Notes under the pieces: model-generated
Database searches by the model: none
What the model was told of the DNA's origin: nothing
The model's input: only the letters and a program-made list of their open reading frames with translations
NCBI GenBank assembly: GCA_003254905.1
Contig: QANU01006283.1
Coordinates: 302,900 to 366,899 of the forward strand
Direction: 5' to 3'
DNA length: 64,000 nt
From: Nissolia schottii
Lineage: Eukaryota > Streptophyta > Magnoliopsida > Fabales > Fabaceae
Part shown: in pieces, positions 33,895 through 46,479 of the stretch
Layout: every line of letters begins with the position of its first letter
Position numbering within the stretch: the first letter of the stretch is position 1
Program-made: the position numbers and the translations under genes

Positions 33895-34302
33895 NNNNNN
33901 NNNNNNNNNNNNNNNNNNNNNNNNNNNNNNNNNNNNNNNNNNNNNNNNNNNNNNNNNNNNNNNNNNNNNNNNNNNNNNNNNNNNNNNNNNNNNNNNNNNN
34001 NNNNNNNNNNNNNNNNNNNNNNNNNNNNNNNNNNNNNNNNNNNNNNNNNNNNNNNNNNNNNNNNNNNNNNNNNNNNNNNNNNNNNNNNNNNNNNNNNNNN
34101 NNNNNNNNNNNNNNNNNNNNNNNNNNNNNNNNNNNNNNNNNNNNNNNNNNNNNNNNNNNNNNNNNNNNNNNNNNNNNNNNNNNNNNNNNNNNNNNNNNNN
34201 NNNNNNNNNNNNNNNNNNNNNNNNNNNNNNNNNNNNNNNNNNNNNNNNNNNNNNNNNNNNNNNNNNNNNNNNNNNNNNNNNNNNNNNNNNNNNNNNNNNN
34301 NN
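33895..34302. other. assembly gap (408 N)
   Basis: A run of N, followed by a 17-base poly-A. All open frames spanning it are artefacts. Confidence 0.99.
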
Positions 34303-35285
34303 AAAAAAAAAAAAAAAAACCTTTCCCGCTCCTCGTCCCCGCCACAGGGGAAGTTCCACCCCCATCTCCGTGGATCCTAACAGGAATCCTCAATTTTCAT
34401 TTCTTTTACAATAATAATAACCAAATCAAGCAAAGAAAATGTCAATTCACACATCACAGAAGATCAATAATATTGAACCAAAAAAAAGATCACAACAACA
34501 ATAATTCATAGTTCACATTTATTGATCCAAAAAATAAAATAAAAACAAAAAAGAATACAAAAAACTCTTTGGAGCAAGAAGAAGAAGAAGAAGAAGAAGA
34601 AGAAGAAGAAGAAGAAGAAAAAGGATGGAACAGAAAGCGAATAACCGACTCAGATCTACAACACTTCACCTCGATCCACAAAAGACAACTCATATCTAAA
34701 CCACAGGACGTGATGCCATCACGGAGTTGCAGTCGTCTTTAGTCGTGTAGCTATCGCGAATGGATGCATTCTGTTGCGAATGGATGCGTGCCACTGCGAA
34801 GGAGCACGTACCGTTCGAGAAGAGAGCAGTTGTAAAGTAGAGAGAAGTGAGAGAGAGGCGTCGGGAAAGGGGGCAAGAGAGGAGGAAGATGAGAGGAGTC
34901 CGTCTCATTGGTGACTTGCGGCACAGCACCGCGAAAGAGAGATGAGCGAGAAAGACATGCGGGAGAGTGTCGTTAAAGAGGGATAAATTTATGAAATTAG
35001 GTTTGCAACTGTTATTTATTTTATCTTTTTATTTTTTATTTATTTTTTAATTAGAATAAGTGTAGAATGTCATAAAATATATATGTATCTATAGACTTTT
35101 TAAATATTAAGTAGGGGTATTATAGACTTTTCATATATATATATATAGGGGCCCCGCGAAACTAATAGTATGGTTCCCGTCCCCGAATTTGTCACGGGGG
35201 ACTTTATTCCCTATCTCCGTTCCCACGAAGATTAATTCAGGGAATACCCGCAGGGTCCTTTGCCTAGTGGGATTTTTGACATCCC
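34303..35285. repeat. GC-richer repeat with related C/G-rich ends
   Basis: 34320-34380 ('tcccgctcctcgtccccgcc', 'atctccgtgga') and 35180-35260 ('cccgtccccgaa', 'atctccgttcccac') share a C/G-rich vocabulary in the same orientation, as seen in many plant repeats with 'ggggac/gtcccc' ends. The middle holds short repeats 'gcgaatggatgc' (34757, 34777). No coding region recognised; part of the element may be in the gap. Confidence 0.35.
34576..34620 (+). repeat. (AAG)n microsatellite
   Basis: About fifteen uninterrupted AAG triplets; a poly-Ser frame on the other strand is a by-product. Confidence 0.95.
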
Positions 35286-35485
35286 TAGTCTTTGAAAGCA
35301 TTGACTTGAGATTGAACCACAACCACCAATTAAGTTGCCAAAAACAGAGTAGAAGTTGGAACAAAATACAATAGAAAAATAAAAGAAAATCCTAGTATGT
35401 GTAAGAGTTCATGGCATCAATAAGTTAGGATTATAAGGTGAACATGTTGATATGACTAAGTTAATTGTCACACATAAGGTGAGGG
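35286..35485. repeat. copy of the CBP60 intron-3 segment
   Basis: Collinear with 22256-22455 in the same orientation (see that entry). It begins right after 'gacatccctag', the end of the preceding GC-richer repeat, so that repeat may have inserted at or near the edge of this copy. No CBP60 coding sequence accompanies it. Confidence 0.7.
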
Positions 35486-35929
35486 TAGAGGGTAAAAACA
35501 AAAAAAAAGTATTAGATAATAAACTCAATTTTTTTTATTAAGGTGCAAATTCAAAAAAGTTATATATTAAAAAATAAAAGCTTATTTAATCCTTAAACAA
35601 AATTACTTGTAAAGGGCTGCCTAAAAATGCCACAGTGAATGTTGCTTGGTGTGGGGAACTTAAAGTGGCCACTGTGGTCCTTGGCCTGAAATTGGTGATA
35701 ATGTCACAAGCCTTTCCCACCAAATAGGCCCATCTTTTGGAATTTCCTTGGGCTTAAGCTCATAATATTCACCAAGGCTAAATTCACTTATAAAAGGGAA
35801 GTACTTGTATGTATTGTTGTATTGTGAAGGTATTTGCTTGGTTGCTGGCTAGAAGACGGTTGATTGCGATGATGATGTTAGGTTGCCGGATGCGATGAGT
35901 CTCCGGGTTGGGACTTCTATTTACACAAG

Positions 35930-36222
35930 ACTTGCTTTTCTGGAATATTGAAGTAGAGAGCAATTGTTTGGCAGTAATCATTGCTATTTGTCAAGATTCT
36001 AGCTTCCCTTCTTATTTCCACTCAATCATTAGTGATTGTAAGAGTTTAGGACTAGCTTTTGAGCATTGTTTCTTTGTTCATGACAAGAGGGAGGGTAATG
36101 TGACAACCCACCTCTTAGGCAAATATGCTTGTAATAGTCCTGAAATTGTTTGGATTGATGAATGCCCTCTTGCTATCCAAAACCAAGTTCTGTTGGATTG
36201 TATTCAGTTACCTATTGATTAA
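35930..36222 (+). pseudogene. RNase H-fold (RVT_3 type) relic
   Basis: The plus-strand open frame ends at the TAA at 36222. It reads like the C-terminal RNase H domain found in plant LINE-type and related proteins: IEVESNCLAVI (catalytic-Asp position S-C), DCKSLGLAFEHCFFVHDKREGN, then a HLLGKYACNSPEIVW tail. The family's VHRxxNxxAHxLAK motif is VHDKREGNVTTHLLGK here. The N-terminal half is missing. It is probably a TE-derived fragment or gene relic; it might still be transcribed. Confidence 0.5.
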
Positions 36223-36560
36223 TATATGGGTCCTCTTTACTTTTAAGGAAAAAAAACAAAAAGTGTTAGGGTTGACCTTGGAATACAAAATAACTAAATT
36301 TATGTGTAAATATAGTTAGTGAGAGACTGAATTGCAAAAATTATATATAGTCACCAAAAATTTTATCAAAAGGATCAATTAAAAAAAATAATTAACAAAA
36401 TAGGGAAAAGAAAGGGCCAATAATTATTGGTAACCCTAAATTGATTTTACATAGTAAATGAATATATGGTGTTCAACACAAAAAACAAAAACACATAAAT
36501 AAATGATCAATCAAAAAATTAAAAAGAAAAAAAGAAAGTATGTTCAAAGACAAACAACGA

Positions 36561-39500
36561 TCAATTGAATTGCATTATCGTTGGAGCAAACCTCAGCAGT
36601 CTATCCAAAGCATGAGGGGTGAACTTCCTTGCAAACAAATGACAAACATTGGTGATCTCTCCATTGTACTCACATGTTCTTCCATGCCGTATCTCCTCCA
36701 AAAAACCAATAGTCACATCTGTCCTCATAAACCTTGATGGATGGGGCCCGCCCTTTGACCAATCAACCCATGTCAATGTTCTGTTCGAGTTCCTCTTCCA
36801 AAACTTGATGCTAACCAGTGTGGGCAAGTAGTGCTCATCACTGTAGCAACTAGGCTTGCAGTAATCCCGGAACACTGGGAAGTACTGCCGGTCAGAGACC
36901 ATTTCGACCGCAAGGGTGCGGTCGATTTGGAACCATTGTGAGCCTTTCCTCCACTGGAAAAGGCTCACTTGTGGCCGCATTTTGGAATTGTACCTGCCTC
37001 GTCCCACGTCGCTCGGCTCATCGTACGCCTCCACGAAGGTCTTGGTTGAGTTCATAAGATAGGTGTATATGGTTGTGAAATTGAACAAAGGAATGCATGA
37101 CTCTGAGAGAAGAACAAAGCGTTGGTTGGAGAGGTCAAGAAGTGCATTTGCTAGTAGGCGTCTCTCTGCCTCTATCATGCTGTTCTCGCCCCACTTTACT
37201 TCCTGCATGTTACCACATAGAACCACATTAAAATTTTCAACTATTTTAGCTAGTGTTTAGTTTCAATCCTAAGTCAAAAAAGGCAGGGGCATTAAACAAT
37301 AAACATGTCACTTATATCTTTTTTTTTAGGTTAAAAAAAAAACCTAAAATCTGTTCCTAATTTGCTCTAAAGAATAATTATAGGTTTTTCGTCTCCGCAT
37401 CTTTCTATGAAGTACAAAAGTATGTTCAAGTTGGGCCACTAGTTGGGATATGTATGGCATGAATAATTCTTTAATTACGCCACCAAGATATACAAGTCTT
37501 CATTGGTTGATGGTGTTATAAGAAGTAAGAACAATTCTTTTAATTGACATTATTGTACACTTTGTGTTGAATTGATAAAGCTTACAGCTAATTTAACTTA
37601 TTTGTATTTGGGCGGCCACATCAAATGTGCTTTTGTTAGTATATGTATACAAAATAAATATTTAATGCATGCTCAAAAGTTTATCAAATTAATAGTATTT
37701 GCTATCAAACAATAAGCAGTAAAGCAAATGATGCATTATGTAGGTTCGTTTTTTCATGCGAGAGACAAAGTAAGTGAAGAAAAGAATTATGAAAAGTTTG
37801 ATGGCGGTGTGGAAAAGTGAGCTTGGATCGGAAAATGGGGGGGGAGAATGGAATTTTTCTTGAATGTGCGAAAGGAGTAGAATCAAAGAAAAGTATGGAA
37901 TAGCCCTATTCCGGAAGCAACCATAATTAAGGAATATGAAAATAGAAATCGGACGTTCTATAGATCCACTGGATCTAATAGTTCGATTTATTATTTTTTT
38001 AACTCTCCTTCCACGGTACATTTGTCACTATAGATTATGTTAACTTTGAGACTGATAATTACGCTAATTTGGACTTTAGTCTCTTAATCAGTAATTGATC
38101 TCAATTTTAGTTTCAGACATAGAAGTTGTTACTGAAAAATTTCTACCCTCTCTACAAAAGGACTTACGGATTAGGTTAGATCAATCGGGTTTTTTCAAAG
38201 AATCTGAATACCAGTAATTTAATTGAGACCTTAAGTAAAAAAAATTAAACAAAACAAAAAACTTTGAGTTGACAGATGAAACTTAATTTTTTTGGGAGAG
38301 GAAGAGGAAGGAATCTCAAGTTGTCTTTCCTATAATAAAGGGAAAATTGATAGCAGTTAAGTTAATCACATATAATCAGGGATTGTTTCATTTAAAAAGT
38401 AATTTTATTGATACAAATTAAAATAAATTGTCTCATTTTGATTAAAATGCATTTAAAAGTGCTCTTTATTACTTGATCTCTAGTCAAAACTTCATTATAC
38501 AAGCAAGGCTGCTCCATTAAAAAAAGTGTACAACAACTCTTGCCGGTAAAACTAGAAACTTTACACATATTCATAAAAGTGGCTTGTTCAGGTTCATGCA
38601 GACAGGTGTTTCCCAATTCAGCATTTTATTATAAAAACAACTATAATATATAATGATATAATACAATTAATTGTGGGAGGAACTATGAACCAAAATATTT
38701 TAATTATTACAGCAGAAGGATATACGTAGATTCAAAAGACAATTTTTCATTTTTGAGTCCATGATACCTAAGAAAATTAAGTGGACTAATTGTTGCCTAT
38801 CGAAATTATTGCTAAGATAATAGTAACAATACATGCGTGTGGAGAGAGGCAGAGAAAAAAATGTGATACGTAAAAGATGACTTGACTTGGAATGTGAAAG
38901 CATGTTACTAATGAACGAGAGAGTAGTAATTGATTGATACGTAATGCCGTTAGTTTCAAGCCAATAACACATGAACATCTAGAAAACCGTTGTAATAACC
39001 ATTAATTAAGGCGTGCATTAAGGGGAACCTCGTGTTGAGGTTAACGTACTGTTAAATACTCCCTCTTTTTTAAAAATAAAAATTAGTATCTATTTTCAAG
39101 CATTACGGGAATTAAAAATAAATATAAATGTTATTGATGTTATTGAAAATAATAAAAAAATTATGGAACGCACAAAAATATATTTATTTATGAAGAAACA
39201 TATATACACTACTAATACATTTACTAATTATAAGTAAATTAATGATATTGTTGAGGAAAAAAAACTAATGCTACATTAAAATATGAGCTAGATAAATATT
39301 TTAAAATTCTAATTTTAAAAATTTTGGACAATCATTTTAAAAGGAAGAGAATATTCGTTACATTAGTTTTTGAATTATCTTTTTTTTTAACCAATTAACG
39401 CTTCAAAAATGATTAGTGTTAAAAGCATTGGTGTAGTACTCTAAGAAGATAATTATTAAAAAAAAAAAAGTACTCTAAGAAGAGTTGGAGAGACAAAATA

Positions 39501-41146
39501 AAGATTTTATGATGGGGCTCAAATTTATATTTTATTAATGTATTTTATTGATAATACTGATTAAGCTTGAATGATGGATTTTCATTTTTTTATTAGTTGG
39601 GTGGAGGTAATGTGCAAACTTTTAAGTTATTCAGTCCTTGATGGAAAGTAACTGATAGTTTTTGGGTTACATGAAAGTAACTGATATGAGGCGTATATAT
39701 TATGAGTTGTCTTACAACGTAATTTTATAGGTGAATTAATTTGGATAATTAATTTTTTAACCATACGTAACTACTTTAAAATAAGAATCTTTTTTTTTTC
39801 ATTCATGTATCTACAGCAAAAAGTATTAACTAATCCATTTGTATATTGTAAGACCATTTAAGATAATAGATGTTGAGTCGTTGACTATAAATTTTAAAGT
39901 AATTTTATGGTTAAGGTAAAGATCAAACTTTCAACACTTAATTAAGAGGAAAAAAAAAAAAAGAACCCTTACTACTTCACCTCAATCGTGTGGATTAAAA
40001 ATATCATTTTGATAATTCAAGAGTCTATTAATATATAATTAAAAATTAAGTTCTTAGTAAAAACTTCTATCAATAAATCATAAATAATAATGTATTAATA
40101 ATTGAGAATTTCAATAATTTTCTCAATGAATTTAATTATAACTAATTTTGGGGGCAAAATCAATTACAAGTAGTCTGGCACTCTAATTATATTAGCTGGA
40201 CAACACAATTAAAGCTACTATGATAAATGTATTATGAATTAATGTGACTTATAGACCCACTTGAGGGTGAGGAAATTGACTTTCTGATTTCCTTAATTTT
40301 AGTCAATTTTAAAACTCTTAGCATGTCACAGATCAATGCTAATTAAAATAATTTATTTATTTTTGCAATGATACACTTTAGGATTAATTATTATTATCTT
40401 AACGAAATTCATAGAAAAGAAAATAAAATTGAAAAAAAAAGGTGCATGCATTTGATGAAGAAAGTGTAACTCATACTACTAACCTTGCTTGGGATTCTGC
40501 GGCCATCAAAGACAGAGCCTTCATCAGCCAATGTTCCATTGAAGGAAGGATTTGGATGGACATAGATAGAGTAAAAACCTTCATTCCCTTTGAAGAATCT
40601 CTCCCAAAGAGGAGCCAATAAAACAGGCCCTTTTGTCAAGAACATGAATGCAACCTTTGGTGTGTAATTGAATGGGACTTTGTGACTAATCATTGGAACC
40701 ATTGAAGCCCTCCAAAGCAACTCTTCCTCATTCATGTCATGCATTGCAATTGGTGGCTCCAAGAAATCCCTCAATCCAATTCTTGTTTTGTTAGTGACCC
40801 TTTTGTGACTTATCGACAAGGATGATGATGAATTTGATAATAATATTGAATTATCAACTTTGGTTGATAAATTATTCACCTTTGTGGGTAAAGGTATTGA
40901 AACTTCGTTGTTTGAGATTGGAAGAGGTTGTTGTTGTTGTTTGAGGGCAATTTGGGAATTTGGAAGAAGGAAGCGTTGGAAGTTGAGGGAGGTATTGAGG
41001 CACAAAGTGAGAGTGATACCAATGAGTAAGCCAAAGCCAAAGACAAGAACATAGGAGAAGAAGTTGAGGAGAAATAGTTGTTGGTGAGAAGTGTTGAAGA
41101 GCTTCACATATGAGGCATGTTGTTGTTGCTGCTGCTGCTGCTTCAT
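36561..41146 (-). CDS. BC10-like GT14 glycosyltransferase (core-2/I-branching type)
   Basis: I build two exons on the minus strand: 41146-40484 and 37202-36561, phase 0, joined across a 3.28-kb GT...AG intron, 434 residues. I chose the ATG at 41146 because the earlier in-frame sequence is low-complexity and a Golgi type II topology follows directly: a short Q-rich tail (Q3-Q9), then a membrane segment (about residues 24-50). The Branch/DUF266 domain follows: [36 protein letters not shown] at the exon junction, then [70 protein letters not shown] and [13 protein letters not shown]. All landmark motifs of the family are present. Rice BC10 affects cell-wall cellulose and arabinogalactan; the donor and acceptor of this family are largely unproven. 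Length is normal to slightly long, owing to the linker between membrane and catalytic parts. Confidence 0.88.
37203..40483 (-). other. 3.3-kb intron of the GT14 gene
   Basis: A very AT-rich intron. A 'ctccctctttttt' at ~39060 recalls a Stowaway MITE end, but I found no convincing partner end. Short open frames inside have no domain. Nothing else is supported. Confidence 0.55.
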
Positions 41147-43790
41147 GGTGATAATGATACAATATTTATGGAAAAAAAAAAAAGGAATATGATTTGAATG
41201 AATATGTGTTGCAGAGAGGAAATCTCCAAAATGGAGAATTCCCAGAGAAGGGAGGGAGAGAGAATAGCACAGATATTTGGTTGATATGGAATTGATGGAT
41301 TTATTATTATTATTATTATATATAGTGTGAGAGAGGGAGAAAAAGAGAGCATCCATTGAAGACTAACCAAGGACTCAAAAGAGATACTTTAATTGGCCAC
41401 ACAACTCACAAAACAACGTGCCTATTTCTTTATTTTATTTTACATTTTACATGAACTTTTAAGCAATCATTACGTATTCAGTGTTCCGGAAATTATTCCA
41501 TACATTAAAACATTTATTAGATATTTAAATGATAATTTATTTTTATAATTACATTTCAATAATCAATCAAATTTATTATTTATATTTATATTTATTAAAT
41601 ATTACATATAATTAAAATTATTTGGGAAGAGAGGATGCTATTATATAATACTAAAAAGTGTTTATGTAGATTGCACAAGTCGCGTTTACACATATTTGAT
41701 TAAGTTACTTGTTATCGTAAGAATTATTATTAAAATAATTCTCATTAATTACATTATATTTATTATATTATTATATGTTCTCTATAACATGAAATAATAT
41801 TAAATATAAATGAAAAAAATAAATATAAAGTAAAGTTAATAGTGGTATAAATAGTGGTTGATAGTTAACTTATTTTATAAAAAAATGGGTTTGATATAAA
41901 CTTGTTTCTGTATCTAAGTTGAAATTATTTAAAATTTATTAAACTAAAATAGTTATTTTTGTGGGGACTACTCCAATACCTCATCAAATTTAATGGTATT
42001 GGTACTCTATGGTTATTTACGACTAAAAATTAGCCATGTGTCTCATTAACTCTAAATACTTATTATTTTAAACCTAAAAATAAATCATGGCTGTTGGATT
42101 ATAAAGATGTATCCATACCTTTATAAAAACATGGATACCGAAAAAAGAACCTATTTTTTACTTAATATTAATTTAATATACTTATTAAATATAAATTTAG
42201 AATATAAGAGTGAAAAATAGATAAAAATATAATACAAAAATAAAAGTACGGGTTGTTTTAAGAATTTTAATACAGAATCAATAAAAAAGATTGTGACATT
42301 AGACAATATGTGAATGTAGCGATAATCACTTTCATAAAATAATAAATGCCAATGTAGGAGTATTAACAAACTTCAAATGATAGTATATGATTGATTGTTG
42401 CTCAAAGACTGGGCTTGTAAACGCTCTGACCCGACAACAGTTCGTTGGGACAGTGACCAAATCACCAAAAGATGCATCACTTGAGTTGCATATCTTTATA
42501 TAAGATGTTATATTACATTAAATAATTTTATTCATTAACAATAACAAATAATTCTAAACTAAAGTAGAAATTTAATTAAAGATAAAAATGTTAATAAAAC
42601 TAATCTTTTTATTAGTTAAAGATTGATAAATAAATATTATTATTCAAATAGTTTTTTATTTTTTTTAAGTATAATTACTATAAAAAATTATTGTTGTATA
42701 CACTTTATATTAAATAATATGTGTTTTTTATTTACATATTTTGATAAATATTTTTTATTATATATAAATATAAATAAAAAATGACATATATACAATACTC
42801 CTTTATTATAGATTTTGATACTTTTTGTTTATTATAATAAAAAATATTTTTCTTTAGTTATTTATTTATAAGATAAAACTTAATATAATTATTTAACATT
42901 TATTATTTTTAATTTTTTATTTGTATTATAAATTTAATTAGTATTATATATAAAATTATTTTATAATATAAGGTAAAGTTAATATAATTATGTTTTATTT
43001 TAATTATTTTAAATTAATATTATAATTATTTAATTTTTACTATTTTAAATGAATATGTTTTAGTCTTAATTATTATTTCCTAAATGTTTTTTATTATTTT
43101 GAAATATTATTTACTATTATTATTTATTTTTGATTAATTTAAAATTATTTTATACTTTTTATATTTTATTATTTTTTAATTGTCATCATTTATTAAAATT
43201 ATTATTTAAAATTATTTATCGTTATTATTTCCTAACCGTAAAAATACTAGTAAGTATTCTCGTCTTGTTGCATGAAGTACGGATGTACATACCTAAATAA
43301 GTTACATGCTATTAAAGAAATTATTTATAGGACTCTCATCAGCTACATTGTACACAATATATGTTTTTATATATTTTATATAATATGAAAGATAAATGTA
43401 AAGGTGAAATTAAATTATTAGTTACCAAGTTTAGTTAAGGGGGATGCGGAAACCCTAAGGCAACTTTGTGCGCTTCTCCTCCCCATCAGGGGCCGACGTG
43501 CGCCTTTGCTATGTTCGTCGTGCATCTTTATTGTGCGCCGTGCGCTGCTCTGTGCTCATTTGGGTCTATTGTGCACCGATTCGTGCGTTCTTTGTGTGCC
43601 ACTAGTTCTTTGTGTGAAACCAATTTTTGGCTCCTTGGTATTGATTTTAAAAAAATACTTATCATAGTTATATTTTTTAGTATAACTTTTTTTTAAAGAG
43701 ATTTAGTTTATAATTGCAAGGTAATTTTTATTAAAAACTTAACCTTCTTTCACTTTTTTTATAAGTAAAACCAGTCAAACTTTAAAAAGA
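41147..43790. other. 5' flank of GT14 and AT-rich spacer
   Basis: 41301-41321 is a (TTA)n run in the likely 5' UTR or promoter of the GT14 gene. 41400-43430 is extremely AT-rich with no gene. 43460-43620 is less AT-rich, with repeated 'tgtgcgcc/tgcgc' phrases, but its short open frame has no domain. Confidence 0.35.
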
Positions 43791-43791
43791 A

Positions 43792-44056
43792 AAGGTTAAA
43801 TATATTTTTAATCTTTAAAAAATTATAAATTTTGTGTTTTACCTTAAAAACAAATTTGTTAAGAAATAGTCCGACAAATTTTTTTGGTAAAATTTAGTCG
43901 ATGCGGTCAAGTACAGTTATCGGTGGCCACGTGGCAGGTCGTGCAATGTCACTAAGTTGAAAAAAAAAATTGTCGGGACGATTTCTTAACAAAATTTTTT
44001 TAGAGTAAAATACAAAATTTATAATTTTTCAAGGATTAAAAACATAATTAACCCTA
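43792..44056. mobile_element. foldback MITE of legume-like type
   Basis: The left end 'ggttaaatatatttttaatc' and the right end, inverted, 'gggttaattatgtttttaatcc' match. The pairing continues through 'aaaaaattataaattttgt' and 'ttaagaaatagtccgacaa' against 'ttaagaaatcgtcccgacaa'. The centre carries 'gccacgtggca', a G-box palindrome. ~265 bp, no coding capacity. Confidence 0.75.
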
Positions 44057-44847
44057 AAAATAGTATTTTACATAGTTTTAAAATTTATTTTTTTTTCAAT
44101 TGTATCTTAACACTTGTTATTTTTTAAAAAAAAATGTTTTTTTAAAAGTCAATCCAAATGTGTCCTACCCCATCACGCCTCAGTTATACTATTTTTCATC
44201 TGATCAAGGATCAGTCCTTGCAACGAGCGCAGTTTTCCTTCATTGCAAATTCATGGCAATAAGTCATGACCGATATTGAGAAAAGGGGATAACATTCTAG
44301 TATTTGATGAAAAAGATGGAATGAAGATGTGCTCCAACGAAGTGAATGGTGCCAACATGTTGATTGTACCATGTAACAACTGAAGCATAACAAGTATTTA
44401 AAAAGAGTTGAAGAGGCTCAAGATGATTTATATCCCTCTTTATCATTATTGAGGTTTTTTTTTTTTTTGGGGTTATGCTTGTTAGTCATTGGGAGATCCC
44501 ATTTATGCCAATTTAGCTTATTCTACATTTTTGGTTTTGTGCGTTTGTGTCTGGTCCTTTAGGATTGCTCCATGTTTTGTTTCAACTGAAATAAATAAAT
44601 TAATCTTTTTTTTATAAAATAAAATTATTAGTTGGAAATAATTTAGTTTATTTAAATTTCAAAGGGCGATACATCACAATAGTATAAGATTTGAATTAGA
44701 AAATATTATATTAGCTAGATTTGGTGGTTATGTTATTTTAGCTTAGAGGGAATCTTAAAATCTAAATTAAAAAATGTTATATTAGAGGGATCAAGTGGTT
44801 TATGTAGTGTTTTTTACTTAAATATATATCTATGGGTTTTATGTAAG
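44057..44847. other. no gene recognised
   Basis: AT-rich sequence with long A/T runs; no domain or clear element. Confidence 0.3.
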
Positions 44848-45178
44848 GGTGAACATGGGTCGGGTCGGGGTGTCAAATTTTATTTTTTGGATGAGTATCC
44901 ACTGGACCTGCGACCTGTTTGGGTTGAATTGGTGGGGACCCACCATTTTCTTTTTAAAAAAAGTCAATTTTTTTATAATAAAAACATATTTTTTAATTAA
45001 AAATATATATATTATGTTTTGATACATAAAATGATCTTAGGCCAAAAAAATAAATCTAATAGCAAAAAGAAAAAAAATTATTTTTTAATATATATAAGAT
45101 AATAAAATAAAATGGCAGGTTGGCGGGTTAGACCAATTTTGACAAGTTGGACTTGGCACCCGACCCGACTTAAAACTC
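44848..45178. repeat. element with 'gggtcgggtcggg' inverted ends
   Basis: The left end 'catgggtcgggtcggggtgtcaaa' and the right end 'ttggcacccgacccgactta' are inverted relatives, with an AT-rich middle (~330 bp). This resembles a common class of plant non-autonomous DNA elements. Target duplication was not identified. Confidence 0.5.
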
Positions 45179-45349
45179 TCCCTCAATCCTGCAAGAAAAC
45201 TTTAACCTCTAAACTAGATAGTCTTATAGAATACTCCTAGTCCCTCTAGAAGCACAAATAGAATCTACACTTCCTCCTCTATTAAGCCCATATAATGTTT
45301 TTAGACAAAAAAAGTCCAACTTCATCTAGTCATGGAAAAAACTCATTTC

Positions 45350-46470
45350 TACTCCCCAACTGAGAGTAAAAGAATATATCCAGACCACTAAGTTAGTTTA
45401 GTGTGCCCTAGCAGCCACTCAGACGGAAAAGTATGTAAATTTAGAAATCAATCCCTCTTTTATCAAGTTATGGCATAAAGAAGGTTATGTCACCGTCCAT
45501 CTTGGAGTCGTATGACTTGCACTCTCACTTCATGGAAGGAAGGCACTCCCTGTTATTGTCAGGGTTATCCTTCTAGACTCCACTTTCGTCCAGTATGAAC
45601 ATGCAGTTATAGGAACTGCTATAACAACACTAAAAGCAATCAGTGTTGTATTAACTATGTTCCCTATCTTTAATGTTCAGTTGAAGGACCCTACCTTGCC
45701 CACAAGCTCCAATGTCCAGGTCCAGATAACTGGAGCGGAGCAAGGTATGCTAGTACTATCGGCATCACTTTCCCACCAACTCATCTACAGGTTGCAAGAA
45801 TATTGCTTTGATCTACCTTCTGAAAAACAGTATGATGAGCACACGATGATGGTAATCGCCAATACTGAAGACTAAATTCCATCCATTATCCAAGTTTCCA
45901 AGTAGTTGCCAAAAGAAGAATTACAAAAACTCCTACCCCTGGAGTGGGTAACAAGATATGAAAACTATAAACTAAGTCACAAGCCAATCGTCTCAATAGA
46001 ATTCTCTTTCAGGAGATCTGTAGATGGTACTATAAAAACAACCTTCAAACCCAGAGGAGAGCCATCATCACACGAAAATAATCAACCTGTTTTCTATACC
46101 ATGATGATTACCCTTGGAGGAGCTGAGACAGACATACCAGTCCATGCTGTGAACGCTAATGGGTCACTCATTTACTCAAACAAAATGAATGACCATTTTT
46201 CTTGGGACATGGCACCTAAAATGTGTGACTCAAATTGTACCTACAGAGAAGAAGGAAGCGATGAAGAAGAAGAACTAGGATGGAGAATATCTAAGAGACA
46301 AAGGAGATCAAGAAAGTCTTGCAAGCCTTTATCTTCTTGTAGGAGACCAAAACTAGAACATGGTCCTTGAATTAGGATAAGGAAAAAGGAGGAACCATTA
46401 CCTTTGTACAAAGAGGCTCTCAAGATTTGGATGAAAGAAAAATATTTCCTCCTCCAAATGACCCAAATTT
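45350..46470 (+). pseudogene. movement-protein-like relic of an endogenous pararetrovirus or related element
   Basis: The plus strand carries a broken coding region. Its first part resembles the movement-protein domain (30K/MP type) found in Caulimoviridae-derived and related sequences of plant genomes: a WHKEGYVTVHLG segment, then LHGRKALPV, and later FPIFNVQLKDP and HQLIYRLQEYCFDLP. It is interrupted by several in-frame stops, including TGA near 45510, TAA near 45873 and TAG near 45903; a longer open stretch (45906-46370) of unknown fold and then a tail follow. No reverse transcriptase, coat or protease region is present, so it is an isolated, inactive fragment. The family call rests on remembered motif likeness; it could instead be another element that carries this domain. 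Confidence 0.5.
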
Positions 46471-46479
46471 AATCACTTG

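Noticed and set aside
33833-34414. Several open frames of 165-193 codons
   Set aside because: They consist almost entirely of N from the assembly gap.
34490-34693. Poly-Ser frame on the minus strand
   Set aside because: It is a translation of the (AAG)n microsatellite.
41146-41356. Longer N-terminus of the GT14 protein from upstream in-frame ATG codons
   Set aside because: The added part is encoded by a (TTA)n microsatellite and low-complexity sequence, typical of 5' UTR.
43466-43696. Cys-rich short open frame, considered as a secreted peptide
   Set aside because: No signal peptide; the sequence is built on repeated 'tgtgc/gcgcc' strings, and the frame runs into low-complexity sequence.
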